From NCBI GenBank assembly GCA_013350335.1, contig CM023539.1:20008448-20072447 (forward strand): DNA of 64,000 bases. Reading direction: 5' to 3'. Source of the DNA: Chimonanthus salicifolius (taxonomy: Eukaryota; Streptophyta; Magnoliopsida; Laurales; Calycanthaceae). The notes under the pieces were generated by a model. That model saw only the letters and a list, made by a program, of their open reading frames with translations, was not told the DNA's origin and ran no database searches. Every line of letters begins with the position of its first letter. The stretch's first letter is position 1. Below, one piece after another: positions 12,404 to 24,124 of the stretch. The position numbers and the translations under genes are program-made.

Positions 12404-12940
12404 CTAGTCTTCCGTAGAAGACTCCGCATCAAAAGCGAACTTGAATCGGTTATCAGGACACGTCATCGCCGTGTGCCCCAATACTTCACATGTTGTGCAG
12501 GGGATTATTCCAGGTCCTCCAATACAAGGACAATTAGTCCTCGTCTCTCCATGGCCGTGTAGTCCACAAACCGGACATACAACTCCCAATGGATGAGGAC
12601 AATACAACCTGTTGTGGTCATCCTGATTACACAACTCACAGGTATCATAGGGATCTACTTCCCCCGCCGATTCCAGTATTATAGGAAAGTCTTCCATTGG
12701 ATCCTCATAAAAGAAAAATCCCAGATCCTCCTCTTCCTCCTCAGGAGGTTCCACCATCTCAGGAACGTCATCCATCAGATCCTCTGGAAGAGGTGCTAAG
12801 TCCATCTCATCTTCTTCAGGAGGTCCCTCCTGAAGGTCCACTTGAGCTTCTACGTTGATGTTGTTAGAAGCTGACACCAAATCTATGGGATGGCTAGGAG
12901 TTCCGCTGTGCCATTCCGAGTACTCCACATTACTCGACAT
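12404..12940 (-). CDS. Upstream ORF of element A: acidic protein with three CCHC zinc knuckles
   Basis: This 178-aa ORF lies between the PBS and gag on the same strand. Residues 31-97 are strongly acidic (runs of E and D), and the C-terminal half carries three zinc-knuckle-like motifs. Knuckle 1 is C101-x2-C104-x4-H109-x4-C114, knuckle 2 is C122-x2-C125-x4-H130-x6-C137, and knuckle 3 is C148-x2-C151-x4-H156-x4-C161. Knuckles 1 and 3 match the retroviral nucleocapsid spacing exactly. There is no signal peptide or membrane segment. It is not part of gag, which has its own knuckle. CCHC knuckles usually bind single-stranded nucleic acid, so an RNA-binding accessory role is possible, but that is inference. 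Some Tat/Ogre elements are known to carry an extra ORF before gag; I do not recognise this protein in chromoviruses. Its survival in a nearly unmutated element supports it being a real gene. Confidence 0.75.
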   Translation of the reverse strand: MSSNVEYSEWHSGTPSHPIDLVSASNNINVEAQVDLQEGPPEEDEMDLAPLPEDLMDDVPEMVEPPEEEEEDLGFFFYEDPMEDFPIILESAGEVDPYDTCELCNQDDHNRLYCPHPLGVVCPVCGLHGHGETRTNCPCIGGPGIIPCTTCEVLGHTAMTCPDNRFKFAFDAESSTED

Positions 12941-13371
12941 ATCTGTATCATATCAATAGAACACAAGCATATTTAACAACAATTCTAATAAACCAACCTT
13001 GGTTTTCAGGGGAATTTGATCATGCATAAAGTCATGTACTTTGTTTGGGAAAATCACCAAATCATCACTCTTTGTGTTCTTTTGTTTTCTGGGGAAATCT
13101 CTAATTTCCTATTGTTTGTTTCTCAGTGTGGGGATTTCAGGGAAGTACATCCTACTTTGCTATGTTTGATATGTCCAGTTATGATGATTGTACTTTACTT
13201 TGCTATCTTTCATTGTCGTTCTCAGATAGATTGTTCAGTCCGAGTCACTCGAAGTAAATTAATCCGGCCCCCAGTCAGCGGACTCAGAAAAGTCGGTCAG
13301 TTGGGATTCTTATCCGTCAGTGAGACATGAAACCGTCTTAATCTTACTTCGATGATTCAACTTCCCGTTTC
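12941..13371 (-). other. untranslated leader of element A
   Basis: This is the region between the PBS and the upstream ORF on the coding strand. It is A/T-rich with no retroelement-like reading frame. A plus-strand frame of about 104 codons crosses it but is antisense, has no family similarity and is taken as chance. Confidence 0.6.
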
Positions 13372-13383
13372 GCTCTGATACCA
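13372..13383 (-). other. primer binding site (initiator tRNA-Met) of element A
   Basis: On the minus strand TGGTATCAGAGC lies two bases inside the 5' LTR edge at 13386. This is the standard plant PBS complementary to the 3' end of initiator tRNA-Met, and it fixes the element orientation as minus. Confidence 0.95.
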
Positions 13384-13385
13384 AC

Positions 13386-16300
13386 TGTAACGCCCCGCCC
13401 TTTCCGAGAGTTTCAGAGTCTAATTTTTTTTTTTTTTTATAAACAACGGAAGAGAGCGGGCGGCGTCACGACGCGAGTTAAGTTCAGACTACCCAAGTCT
13501 GAACCTTAACTGGCCACCCATGTGTACATGGAATAGACCATGAGAGTGATTCACACATGGAACTAACATCAACATGCGGAATAAAAAGACGAGATAGCAA
13601 GTAATATTCTTAAATATTAAATAACATAAATCAACCATCCACAAGTTATGATCCTAACAAACCATAGCAAATAACGAATTATTACATGTCCATCAATAGT
13701 ATTCAAATAACAGTAATAAAACGTAATCCAAATCCATTATTTAAGCACTTAGGCTCAGCTCCCCTCTTGGTCAATGACCTTCCCTTTCCCCTTGCTTGTA
13801 CCTGCAATCTCCTCTGAGGATAGAATTAGGGCGTTAGATCAACGCGCCCAGTAGGTTCCCGAATCAGGGCTACCACATGTTAGCATATAAAACATGCATA
13901 TACATATCATATTACATGATCATCAAAACAGGTAAAACAATGCTATGAAATATGCACATGCAATGAGCATCCCCCATCATGTACTTTCATAGCCATCACT
14001 TGACGTGCCTCGCACCGACAAGGTAAATTACAACACACCTTCATCTCTTCTATAAGCGATGTACATGTAATGAGCAACCCCCATCATGTACCATCGTATC
14101 CATCACTGTAGAACTTCATTCATTATCCCATGACTATGCATGAGATGCCAATGCCTGTATGCCATTTGTTAATGCATAATATATCATTTGAAACACATAT
14201 GTTAAAACAAGAATCTCATAAAGAAAACCAGGGTAAAAACTGTGGTTACAAGTAGGTAGGAAACCTACTTAAAATTTGCTTCGGTGTTTGTTCTTTTTCA
14301 CTTGATCACGACTTGCCCGCCGTTCACGATCCGTTACCTTGTCATGTAACAATAAGTAAATCATACTAATAATTAAATATCCATTCTCATATAAGACCCA
14401 AACATCTTGTGGGGTTCGGCCATACCCATGGCCGAACCTCACCCACTTTGACTTGATCTCTTTGGTTTTGGATTAACACCATCCAAACGATTTATTAATA
14501 CTTCAAACCACTAAATATCACTTGGTGGGGTTCGGCCATACAACATGACCGAACCTCACCATATTGGTTTGAGCCCTCTTCTTTAAGTCCTTTGTTCTTT
14601 TTATTCATAATTACCATAATCACTTGTATTTACAGCTTTGCCACTCGGCCAAGCCTTGTTTAATTTTTGCTTCACAATCAAAGCCCATATGACCAAACCA
14701 CCTTAGTGGGGTTCGGCCATACAGCTTGGCCAAACCTCACCAATCCCATTTGGATTTCTTAATCCATTCTAATCACATTAATCATCCAAACTTTAATCCA
14801 CTAAAACCACTCCATGGGGTTCTTTTATCCATTATTCTTCACCATAATGTCATAACTTAGACCCTTCTCTTTAATCATAAACACCATTTGGTTCAGCCAT
14901 TCAATGGCCAACCAAAAACAGTAACATTATCACATAAAAATCTCCACTATTGGTATGGTTTTATCTCTCCAAAAACCATACCAACTTATCAAACACTTTT
15001 ATGGGGTTCGGCCATCCAATGTGGCCGAACCCTATGCCCATGTTTTGGACCCTTTTTAACTTACATTATATGTCCATTAAATCATGTAATAATCAACATA
15101 GTATTGTATGGTTTTTACACTTCAAAAGCCATCCAATTACCCAAACAAGATCATGGGGTTCGGCCATCCCATGTGGCCGAACCCAATGATACATTTATGC
15201 CATTTTAATTAATCTTAATCCAAGGTTTTATTCCTTGATGTATTCGGCCATTCCATGGCCCAAACATGACATCCAATTTCATGATTTAAAAAACCTTTCA
15301 CCTTGTATCTTAGATCATACAAAAACAGCCCATGATTTTACAAAAACCATCACTTTATACAAATAAAATTCATGGGGTTCGGCCACCCAAAGTGGCCGAA
15401 CCCTATGGTCCATGTTTTCCATCTTTTAAACCATTGTTTTAGACCATGTTAACTTCAGCCTTTTTGTCATTCAGATCCAGGTTTATAATCCTTTCTATAA
15501 CATGTATTTGATTCTTAAATAAAACCCAAAAATCAGTCCCTAAACCTCCATGGTTTCCATGTTTCAAAACATGAAAAACCACCCATCTTTTACATGGGGT
15601 TCGGCCCTCCATGGTGGCCGAACCCAATGGTTATTTTTTACTATTTTAAATCCTCCATTAATCAGGGTTAAAACCCTGGTGTAATCGGCCATAACCTTGG
15701 CCCAATACACATCCATTTTATTAATCAAAAGTCCATGGAAATACTTACCAAATTCCAAGCTTTTCTTATGCCTTTGCTCCTTGCCTTCTTCCCTCTTGTT
15801 TCCTTCCTTCTTTCTTCCTTTGTCTCAGCTGGTTAGAGGCATGAACAATGGTGAAATCACCAAGGTAAAACTCGGCCAAGAGAGTGTGTTCTTGAGTGAG
15901 GGAAAGAGATGAGAATTCTAAGGTTTTGCAATGATAAAATCGGCCAAGTGATGGTGTTGGTTGCTTTTGTTAAACAACCCCATAACACCCATTTAATCCT
16001 CATCAAATCTTACTCAAACCAAGGAGTCACTTGCAGCCAAGCAAAGCACCCCTTGGCACTCCCAACACACCCATTGGCAGCCCCATGCAATCTTATCTCA
16101 TTCCCATGCATTTCATTTAATTATTTACCATGAACTCACCAAAACAAGTCCCCAACGTGTGGGACTTGTTTTGGCTGATTTGAGACCAGCTAAACTCCTC
16201 CAATTCCCCTTGGACTCACTGAATTTATAGCCCCTTGAGTTTCCATTTTGACTCACTCAACTCAAGGTATTTTTTATTCCAACCCAACTCATCACATTTA

Positions 16301-16846
16301 ATGCATTTCATTTAATGCATATGAGTTAACTCACCTTTTGACTTAATTCCAACTCACCTCCATCCCACTCAATTGATTTGAATCGTGTTTGAGCTTCCTT
16401 GAGGGTTCACACGTTCAACAATAGTCAACTCGACCCGTTGGGTCCACTTTTAGCTCCTTGACCCGTTTTGACAACATGACCCATTTATGATATTTTGATC
16501 ATTTCCAATTGGTTTTTACATATGGATCAAGCCTACCCATTTTTCCTCCACTTGATTTCCAATCAAATAGGCTTAACCCCTTTTAATTTGAAATCACAAA
16601 ACGGTCAAATAACCCAGCAAGACCCGATGGGCCCCATTTGGGCCCTTTGACCCATTTAGCCATTTTTGACCCAAATGATGAAAATTACCCAACCAATAAA
16701 ACTTAACATTCATAATATGCTCATATGATTTTATTTTGAGCAATGGGCCCCACTATTTCCTTACTTAACATCACAAAATAACTAATTTAACAACTCAGGG
16801 GCATTTTGGTAATTTTCCACTTTCATTGAGAAATTGGGGTGTTACA
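13386..16846 (-). repeat. Element A 5' LTR
   Basis: This 3461-bp LTR with TG..CA ends is nearly identical to 3930-7390. It is followed by the target duplication GGGTT at 16847-16851. Its U5 hairpin lies at 13477-13510 and the hairpin array at about 14410-15630. It should hold the promoter for the element. No protein-coding gene is present in it. Confidence 0.97.
16222..16230 (-). promoter_or_regulatory. candidate TATA box in element A 5' LTR
   Basis: On the minus strand CTATAAATT lies about 620 bases inside the 5' LTR, downstream of a region rich in TTGACC words (16435-16675). The composition suits a TATA box, but no transcription start can be shown from sequence, and an equivalent word was not confirmed in the other LTR families. 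Confidence 0.3.
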
Positions 16847-17350
16847 GGGTTGGTGCATACGAGACTTTCGATAAGAGGATTTCCCAAAAAGACAGTTCAA
16901 TGATCCAGAACCTATGTCAATCTGGCCGACCAGTCCTTGACCACGATGGGTCTATCCTGTCTCCACCGAGTGGCTGGTGACATCGACTGGCCGAGCTGAC
17001 AGTGAACTTTAATTCATATTTCCAAGTTCGCTTCTATTTCACTGTCCAGCTTCCTCTCTAGGCTTCTTTATGGTTTTACCATTTGTTCAACGAAGTCTAG
17101 GAATGGTCCTCTCTCATGTGTGGGTACCACCTAAAGTCATTCATGGCCAAATACATGTTTTGTGATTGCCATGACGATGAGTTTTGATCTTGGTGGAGAA
17201 TGATCTTCTTCCTTTATCATCTTGAGTCTTCAAACTTCTGGCAAGTGCTTCTTCTCGATTCATGGAATTGACAAAGAAGAACTCAGCCAAGCCGGGGCAG
17301 TAACACACTTGTCCGCTTGATTGTGGGTGATAGGGAGTAAGCTACTTTGA
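16847..17350 (-). mobile_element. Copia-like region, right part (interrupted by element A)
   Basis: After the GGGTT duplication the sequence continues in the style of 3480-3929, with words such as GATGGGT, GGCCGA and CGACTGG related to disease-free low-coding LTR DNA. No ORF or domain is visible. The right border with the Athila-type remnant is approximate. Confidence 0.35.
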
Positions 17351-17371
17351 GAATTAGCCCATATGATTTCA

Positions 17372-17599
17372 TCAATTTTTGAATGGGCAATTACAGAAGT
17401 GTTTACCTCCACCATTGATGATTGTTCGTGGAATACAAAATGTAAAGAAAATATTTTCTTTCAAGAAACAGGTGACAACCTGGTGATCATTGGTTTTGCA
17501 TCCCATCACTTCTACCCACTTTGATACGTAGTCAACACCTACGAGGATATATAGATTGTCGAAAGAATTAGGGAAAGATCCCAAGAAATCGATGCCCAA
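17372..17599 (-). pseudogene. Athila-type integrase core fragment
   Basis: About 75 residues match the start of the integrase catalytic core: GIDFLGSFP with the first catalytic aspartate, VDYVSKWVE, then the second-aspartate region, where GGGKHFCN replaces the usual DGG. The second aspartate is therefore lost. The sequence ends before the catalytic glutamate. Confidence 0.85.
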
Positions 17600-17887
17600 A
17601 CATCAAAGAGTTCAATAATGAAGATGGGGTTTAAAGGCATCATATTCCAGTGGGATATACTTCCTAATTTTTGACATCTATCACATGAAACGCAAAAGGT
17701 ATGGGTATCATGAAACATGGAGGACCAGTAAAATCAACACTAAGGCTTTTGCAGTTGTCTTTTCAGCATTGAATTAGCTTCCACATGCTTGATCATGATA
17801 GAAACTTATGACACTTCATTTCATTGTTCCTTCTCAGGAACACAATGACGAATGATTTGATCCGTGCAATGTTTAAACAAATATGGA

Positions 17888-18394
17888 TCATCCCACACAA
17901 CTTTTGATTTGTGCCAGAAACTTAACTCTATCTTGCTTAGTCCAATGCGTAGGCATTTGACTGGTTACAAGATAATTGACAATATTAGCAAACCATGGTT
18001 CTTGGGATACGGATATGAGTTGTTCATCAGGGAATGACTTAGTGATAGGACTAGTGTCATCAATGAACTCAGTTACCAATCTAGACAAATGATTGGCTAC
18101 CACATTGTCAGAACCTTCCTTGTCCCAGATTTCAATGTCAAATTCTTGTAGCAAAAGTATCCATCGAATCAGGTGGGGCTTAGCATCTTTCTTGGAAAAA
18201 AGATACTTCAGTATAGCGTGATCTGAATAGACGATGACCTTCGAACCTACTAGGTAAGATCGAAATTTGTTTAACACAAATACGACGGCTAACAACTCTT
18301 TCTCTATGGTGGAGTAGTGGAGTTGAGCGTCATTCAGAGTTTTGCTCACATAATAGATAACATGAGGCAATTTGTTCATTCTTTGTCCTAACAC
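17888..18394 (-). pseudogene. Athila-type RNase H fragment
   Basis: About 168 residues are open. They contain the TLNDAQLHYSTIEKELLAVV segment, YSDHAILKYL, and the NVVANHLSRL tail where DALSR-type wording is usual. The N-terminal catalytic aspartate region lies just outside this fragment across a break near 18420. Confidence 0.88.
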
Positions 18395-18421
18395 GGCTCC
18401 TACTGCATAGTCAAAGGCATC

Positions 18422-19226
18422 TCACATGATTTCAAAAGGTGCAGAACAATTAGGTGGCTGTACGACTGGAGCAAAAGTCAAAGCAGTTTTAAATTTTTCA
18501 AAGGCTATGACACATTTTTTATCAAAATTGAAAACGACATCCTTGGTCAGGAGTCTACAGAGAGGTCGCGATATGTCATTTAATCCTTTGATAAACCTTT
18601 TATAAAATCCAACATGACCTAAGAATGACCTAATCTCTTTGGCAGTTTGGGGTTTTAGCAAATTAGATATTAGTTTAACTTTGGCTTATCTACTTCAATT
18701 CCTTTTTCTAACATGATGTGCCCTAGTACTATGCCTGATTTCACCATAAAATGACATTTTTCCCAATTGAGTACCAAGTTCTTTTCTTTGCACATGACTA
18801 ATATAAAAGTCAAATGGTGCAAGCACTGATCAAAAGTTGATAAAAAAATTGAGAAGTAGTCCATGAAAACTTCCAGGAAACGTTCTACCATATCGGAGAA
18901 AATGCTGATCATGCATCGCTGAAAGGTGGCGGTGCATTACACAGTCCGAAAGACAAATGATGATAGGAGAATGTACCGAATAAACATGTGAATGTTGTTT
19001 TCTCCTGAACCTCAGAAGCAACATAGATTTGGTTATAACTGGAATAACCATTAAGAAAACAATAGAATGTATGACCGGTTAAACGCTCAAGCATCTGATC
19101 GATGAATGGAAGAGGGAAGTGATCCTTTCGAGTGGCTGTGTTCAGCTTTCGGTAGTCAATACAAACTCTCCAACCCGTTTGAACGCGTGTTGGAACTAAC
19201 TCATTTTCCTCATTTTTTATTACCAT
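18422..19226 (-). pseudogene. Athila-type reverse transcriptase fragments
   Basis: Three overlapping-frame pieces cover RT. The palm start has WRVCIDYRKLNTATRKDHFP, then the FGLCNAP region, then a frameshift near 18910 and the FMDYFS catalytic motif, followed by the thumb with IRSFLGHVGFYKRFIK. The second aspartate of the catalytic pair is Y. Confidence 0.88.
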
Positions 19227-19758
19227 GACACCAGACTTTTTCGGGACAACTTGAATTGGACTTACCTATGCACTGTCAGAGATTGGGTAAATGATACCCG
19301 CTTCGAGAAGTTTCAAAATTTCGGCTCTCACTACTTCCTACATCGCAGGATTTAATCGTCTATGTGTTTCTCTAGATGTATTGAAATTTTCTTCCAAATG
19401 AATTTTGTGCATGACCACAGAAGGGTTAATTCCTTTGAGATCAGCGATCGACCATCCTATAGTTTCACGATGATCTTGCAAAACAACAAGGAATCTAGAC
19501 TCCTGCTCAGAAGTTAAGTCTGAAGCTATAATAATAGGCAATGTGTTTGAAGGTCCAAGATAAGAATATTTGAGAGTCTCAGGGAGTGTTTTAAGCTCTA
19601 ATTTTGATGGCTTCTAGACAGATGGGACTGAAACAGATTGATTGATAGAGAGAGGTTTAGAAATGGTTATAGCATTCACTTCATTTTTATTAAAATCCTT
19701 GTCTAAACTAAACAATAATTGTTCGAACGGATCATCACAAATGGAGTGAAGGAAAAAC

Positions 19759-20519
19759 TCATCTCTGAATCATGTTAACCTCACATGGATCATTCATGCA
19801 GAGAGGTTGTCTACATAGACCAAAAACATTGAGTTCATTTGTCAAGTCACCAAATGATAATCTAAGCATACCATTCTGGCAATTGATCACAGCTTTTGCA
19901 GTGGCCAAGAATGGTCGTCCAATAATGACTGGGATGTGCCCATTATCGTTCTGAGTTGGTTGTGTATCCAATGCCACAAAATCTACAGGAAAGTAGAAAT
20001 TGTCAACCTTAACTAGAATGTCTTCTATCACACCTCTTGAAATTTTTACGGAATGGTCAGCTAACTGTAGGGTGATAGAAGTGGATTTTAATTCTCCCAA
20101 ACCTAACTGCTCGTAAAGAGAGTACGACAGTAGGTTGACACTAGCTTCCAGATCTAATAAGGCCCTGTCAATTTCATATGTACCAATGGTGCATCAATGG
20201 TTGGGCACCCATGATCCTTATGTTTGATTGGAAATGGCTGTTGGAGGAGTGCACTAGCATTCTCTACTAGAAATGCTTTTGTAGGAACATTAGTTCTCCG
20301 CTTTACTGTAAATAGGTCTTTGAGAAATTTGGCGTACGAAGGTACTTGATTGATGGCATCCAATAGAGGGATATTGATACTAACATGTTTGAACACCTCT
20401 AGTATGTCACCATAAGGTATCTTTTGTTTTGCTGACAACCTATGAGGGTATGGAACACTAGGTAAATATGTTTTCTTAGCAGAGAGAACCGATGAATTTT
20501 GGACAGGGGATGAACTCAA
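19759..20519 (-). pseudogene. Athila-type protease and gag-pol linker fragments
   Basis: The left part (19759-20100) carries the flap and the IIGRPFLATAKAVINCQNG segment of the retroviral-type aspartic protease; the DTG-type active-site strand lies in a broken stretch near 20130. The right part (20154-20519) carries the linker with NIPLLDAINQVPSYAKFLKD, which is characteristic of Athila polyproteins. Confidence 0.82.
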
Positions 20520-22567
20520 TGAGCTATCCGGATGCTTTGATTGATCATTAATTTGTTATTCTGGTTTAGGCATTTCCACTTTATTGTTTACCTGTTTTAA
20601 TGATCTCAAGGTATTGATTGATTTAACATCGTTTGGTTTGGATGATAAAACCTCGTATTGCCCTTTAAGATTTGGAATAGGTTGATTGGGAAATTTGCCT
20701 TTTTCCCGATCACCAATAGTAGTGGCTAATTGTCCAAGCTGTGTTTCAAGCTTGTGCATAGCCTGTTGGGTAAATTGCATGAACTGCTACAACGTATCCT
20801 CAATCGAAGGTTTACATTGTTGCGAAGGATTGTACTGATAAGACTGATTTGGCTGGGGTGGATGATTATGATGTTGTAAAGGTGGCACACAATCTGCGGA
20901 ATATTCAAACATTTAACATTGCATGACTATCAAACAACAATTCAAACAAAGATAGGGTAATTCCCAACAATTATATAAGTCAAATACAAAACAAGAATGC
21001 TAAAGATTGAAAGTCATAATATTACATTTTCCAAAATGAACATTGTACAAATTGCATTGTTCTCGAGTTCTCGAATGAATAAAATTCAATTAAGCTATCA
21101 AAGCTTCCATCTTGTTCATATTCGGCCATCGCTTGTTTTGATCATGTCTACATTCCTTAAACCTGCATACATGCCTAAATGGGGGAATTTATGGCTTAGT
21201 CAATGTACCCAGTAGGAATTCCAACTAATAAATGTGCACTAGGATGTGTCATACCAAAATAGCATAAATACTTATACTCTCATGATGGAAACATTACATA
21301 TTATATACATACAATGTATCTCAATCTTAAAACATTCCTCATAGTTAACATATATCAAAGTATCACTTTTACACACTCAAATCATATTTCTTTTCATGAT
21401 GAAAGCCTTATGTTCGAAATCACATTTGGTACTTTTCTTAAATCTCAAAATATCACATCGTAATACATTTCACCAAAACCATTTCTATATTATTATAGGA
21501 ACCTCTCTATCAAAGTATACTCTATACTTTTCTTAAAACATGTTATTCTAGGAAAACTCACAAGTTCATTTCAAATCTTTCTCATGATTCAAATCTCATT
21601 TTCATCTTACGCCAAAACAAAGGACTTTTATGAACTTCACCTTCATTTCATATTTCAAAATCTCAAACCTATGTTAAGTCAAGACATAGTACTTGTATGA
21701 AATTCTTATTCGAGTCGTCATCGAAATCTCATTGTCAAATCATATCGATGCTCATCATGATGTATTATGTCATGGGTGCCATGAAGAATGCATGCCCCAC
21801 AGTATACCATCAACGGCTTACCTGCCGATCGACTCAATCGGTCCCACCGATGAAATATTTCTTCAATTTCAATATAGTACAACATCAAAGCCTGCCTGGG
21901 CTATTAAGCACTTTGATTCGTCAATTTCATTTTTTCATAACCACGACACCAACGTCTGTCTGGACTATTCAGTACTTTGGGTCGTCAAACATACTTCTCA
22001 TCCCATGCCAGGAGCATGAGGTACATGAATGCAAGATGATGCCAATTATCTCATATCACATGCTTTAAAATCAATTCAAAACATGAAAGCCTCTTTCCAT
22101 GCCTTTTCATAATATATATTCAAAAACATCACATATAGTTTGCATAATCTCAAAATACTTTCAGTAACAAGATATCATGTATTTAAGATGCCCCAAAAGT
22201 TCATAGTGAACAATCATCATTTTCATGTGGGGTAAAACAATTCAAAGGTGTCATTTTTATAACCAATCACATTATCTTTTAAGGAAAATAAACTATAATC
22301 AAATCATTTCATTTACAACTAATGTACTTCAACAATGTAGCAAAACCTACTTGGTCTAAGGTGATCAGTGAGGATAAACGATTGACGAAGTAGATCGGGC
22401 AATCTCGGAGTTACTCTCGCCTCTTCGTTCGTTCACATGTGTCTGTTAGTGCCTCGACTCATCCGAGTCATCTATATTGTCAATTACGTGACTCACTTGG
22501 ATATTTCCTTGGAAGAATATGAAGATGACGGAAGTTCTACTGCTCGTTGAAGACTCTGCACCAAATT

Positions 22568-24124
22568 TGTTATTGGTACACAGGTAAGTGAACCTTAGTA
22601 GACCTTAGGCTAAGCCCACTAACTTAGAAGTCAATGGTTAAGAAACTGGAAAATTAGAAAATGTTTGACCTCCAGCCTCAAGGCCTCAAGCAATTTGTCG
22701 AGTCCTCAAAGACTGTCTTTAGCTGAGTGAAAATTGTGACAGTTGTAATTCAGCGTGAGAGCACAAGGCCAAGTATCTTTTGACCGAGTATCTTACAGAT
22801 TTGGTTAGATAAATCTGAAAGGCTTTTCTCTTATTTCAAAAAATCCTAAATTGGCATTTTTATGGGAATAAAGAATATCTATAAGGGTCCTCTTTTAGAA
22901 TGAAAATCCAGTTGCCACCTCACATAGTTGAACAAATCTTTTGGAGCTTGGCATCGTGGATGGCTATCCTTTACCTGTTTGGAAAGGCTCCTCAATTTGT
23001 CTAAAGATACACTCATGTGTGATTGACAATCATGTGCAAAATCTAAGAAACCGTTGATTTGAAAGATTTGGAAAAATATTTTGAGGCTTTTGGTGATCTC
23101 AAAAGATTATTTAAAAACATGGTGTCATCTCATGATTGGTTGGTGAAATAATCTGATTGTCAATCACGAACAAGTGGCATGTAGATAAGCTTGTCATTAA
23201 CTTAATATCTTAGAAGAGAGGTTTGAATTAACCAAAAGTCTGTGTGGTGAATTACCTTATACAGCCTCGAGGCCTTGAAGGAAATCTTGAGGCCACGAGA
23301 CGTGACTACTTATAACAAGTCTGTCTTATTTAAATCTCAGTGGCTAAATGAAAGATATGATGGAAACTTGAAAATGAATAACTGAGACCAGAGAATTTTC
23401 GAGCCTCCTGTTACACCTTCTTCATCATCTGCTAACAGAGATATGTTTGGGTAATCAATACCTTATGTTTGATGAAGTTAAGGGTGTTCACTTAGGACTA
23501 GAAAATCAGTCATATAGTTGTCCTAATACCCTCATACCGCTGTGCCAATAATCAACTCTGATGGATCGGATCTGAAGGAAGAAGCACAGAGAGATTGAGT
23601 AAAGAAGAACACACTTTCTAAAGATTGGATAAGGCCCAAGGCAAGTGTTTTTACTTCTATTTTATTTTATATCATTGTAAGGTGGATTAGAACATTGTGT
23701 TCGAACCACCCAAAAAATAGGTGTCGAGGCTTAGACCATTTAGGTCGAACCTCTATAAAAAACTAGGTTGTACTATTTGGGTGTGAGGCCCATTGATAGT
23801 ATAATTGGGACGACCCTAGAGTTGGGAAGTCTAACAGTGGACGTAGGTTAATTGAAATCGAACCACTATAAAATATTTGTGCATATATGTGGGTGCCGCT
23901 TTTGACTTGAATGGTTTGATTGAATATTATGTCACTTGCACACACAGATAGTTTCGGCCATTTTTAAGTAACAATGGTTAATTCAAAAGGAAAAGGAACT
24001 CATTGCATATCTCGTACAGTTAAGTAATAATTCAGTTAGGGATTTTTTTAAAGGGAATTGAATTCCCTATTCACCCCCCCTCTAGGTCGTGTATTAATCT
24101 AGTAACGGAATTTCAGTGTCAACA
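22568..24124 (+). mobile_element. Copia-type (SIRE-like) LTR-like insertion in element D LTR
   Basis: The unit starts TGTTATTGG and ends GTGTCAACA, about 1.56 kb. Near the right end it has GTGGACGTAGG, GAACCACTATAAA and the ATTCACCCCCCC tract found in plant Copia/SIRE elements. The sequence on either side resumes the LTR of D. No clear target duplication was found, so exact borders are uncertain. No pol sequence is present. Confidence 0.5.

Larger units (their letters stand above)
3930..16846 (-). mobile_element. Element A: complete Ty3/gypsy chromovirus (Tekay/Del-like)
   Basis: This is a full-length LTR retrotransposon of 12,917 bp, coding on the minus strand. Two 3461-bp LTRs (3930-7390 and 13386-16846) begin TGTAACGCCC and end GGTGTTACA on the plus strand. 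The flanking pentamers are identical: GGGTT at 3925-3929 and at 16847-16851. Between the LTRs lie a 12-base initiator-Met PBS next to the right (5') LTR, a 178-aa upstream ORF, an intact 1576-aa gag-pol ending in a chromodomain, and a short purine tract next to the left (3') LTR. The protein order (integrase after RT-RNase H) and the chromodomain place it in the chromoviruses; the sequence style and very long LTRs suit the Tekay/Del lineage. All parts needed for autonomy are visible. Confidence 0.97.
17351..20885 (-). pseudogene. Decayed Athila-type Ty3/gypsy gag-pol
   Basis: Minus-strand fragments occur in the correct order, separated by stops and frameshifts. From right to left they are a gag/protease linker (20154-20908), an aspartic protease region with an IPVIIGRPFL-type segment (19759-20100), an RT N-terminal linker (19338-19541), RT with CIDYRKLN and NAPP motifs (18422-19226), RNase H with an IYYVSKTLNDAQLHYS-type segment (17888-18394), and integrase core starting WGIDF-like with YVSKWVE (17372-17599). 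These phrases are typical of the Athila lineage. The RT catalytic motif reads FMDY instead of FMDD, so it is inactive. No LTRs or PBS belonging to it are seen; both ends are truncated. Confidence 0.9.

Noticed and set aside
13016..13330. Open frame of about 104 codons on the plus strand next to the PBS
   Set aside because: It is antisense to the element, lies in the leader, and is T-rich with a chance hydrophobic translation.
22568..24124. Clear target duplication for the Copia-like insertion
   Set aside because: The bases before 22568 (AAATT) and after 24124 (TATAA) do not match, so the insertion is called only tentatively.
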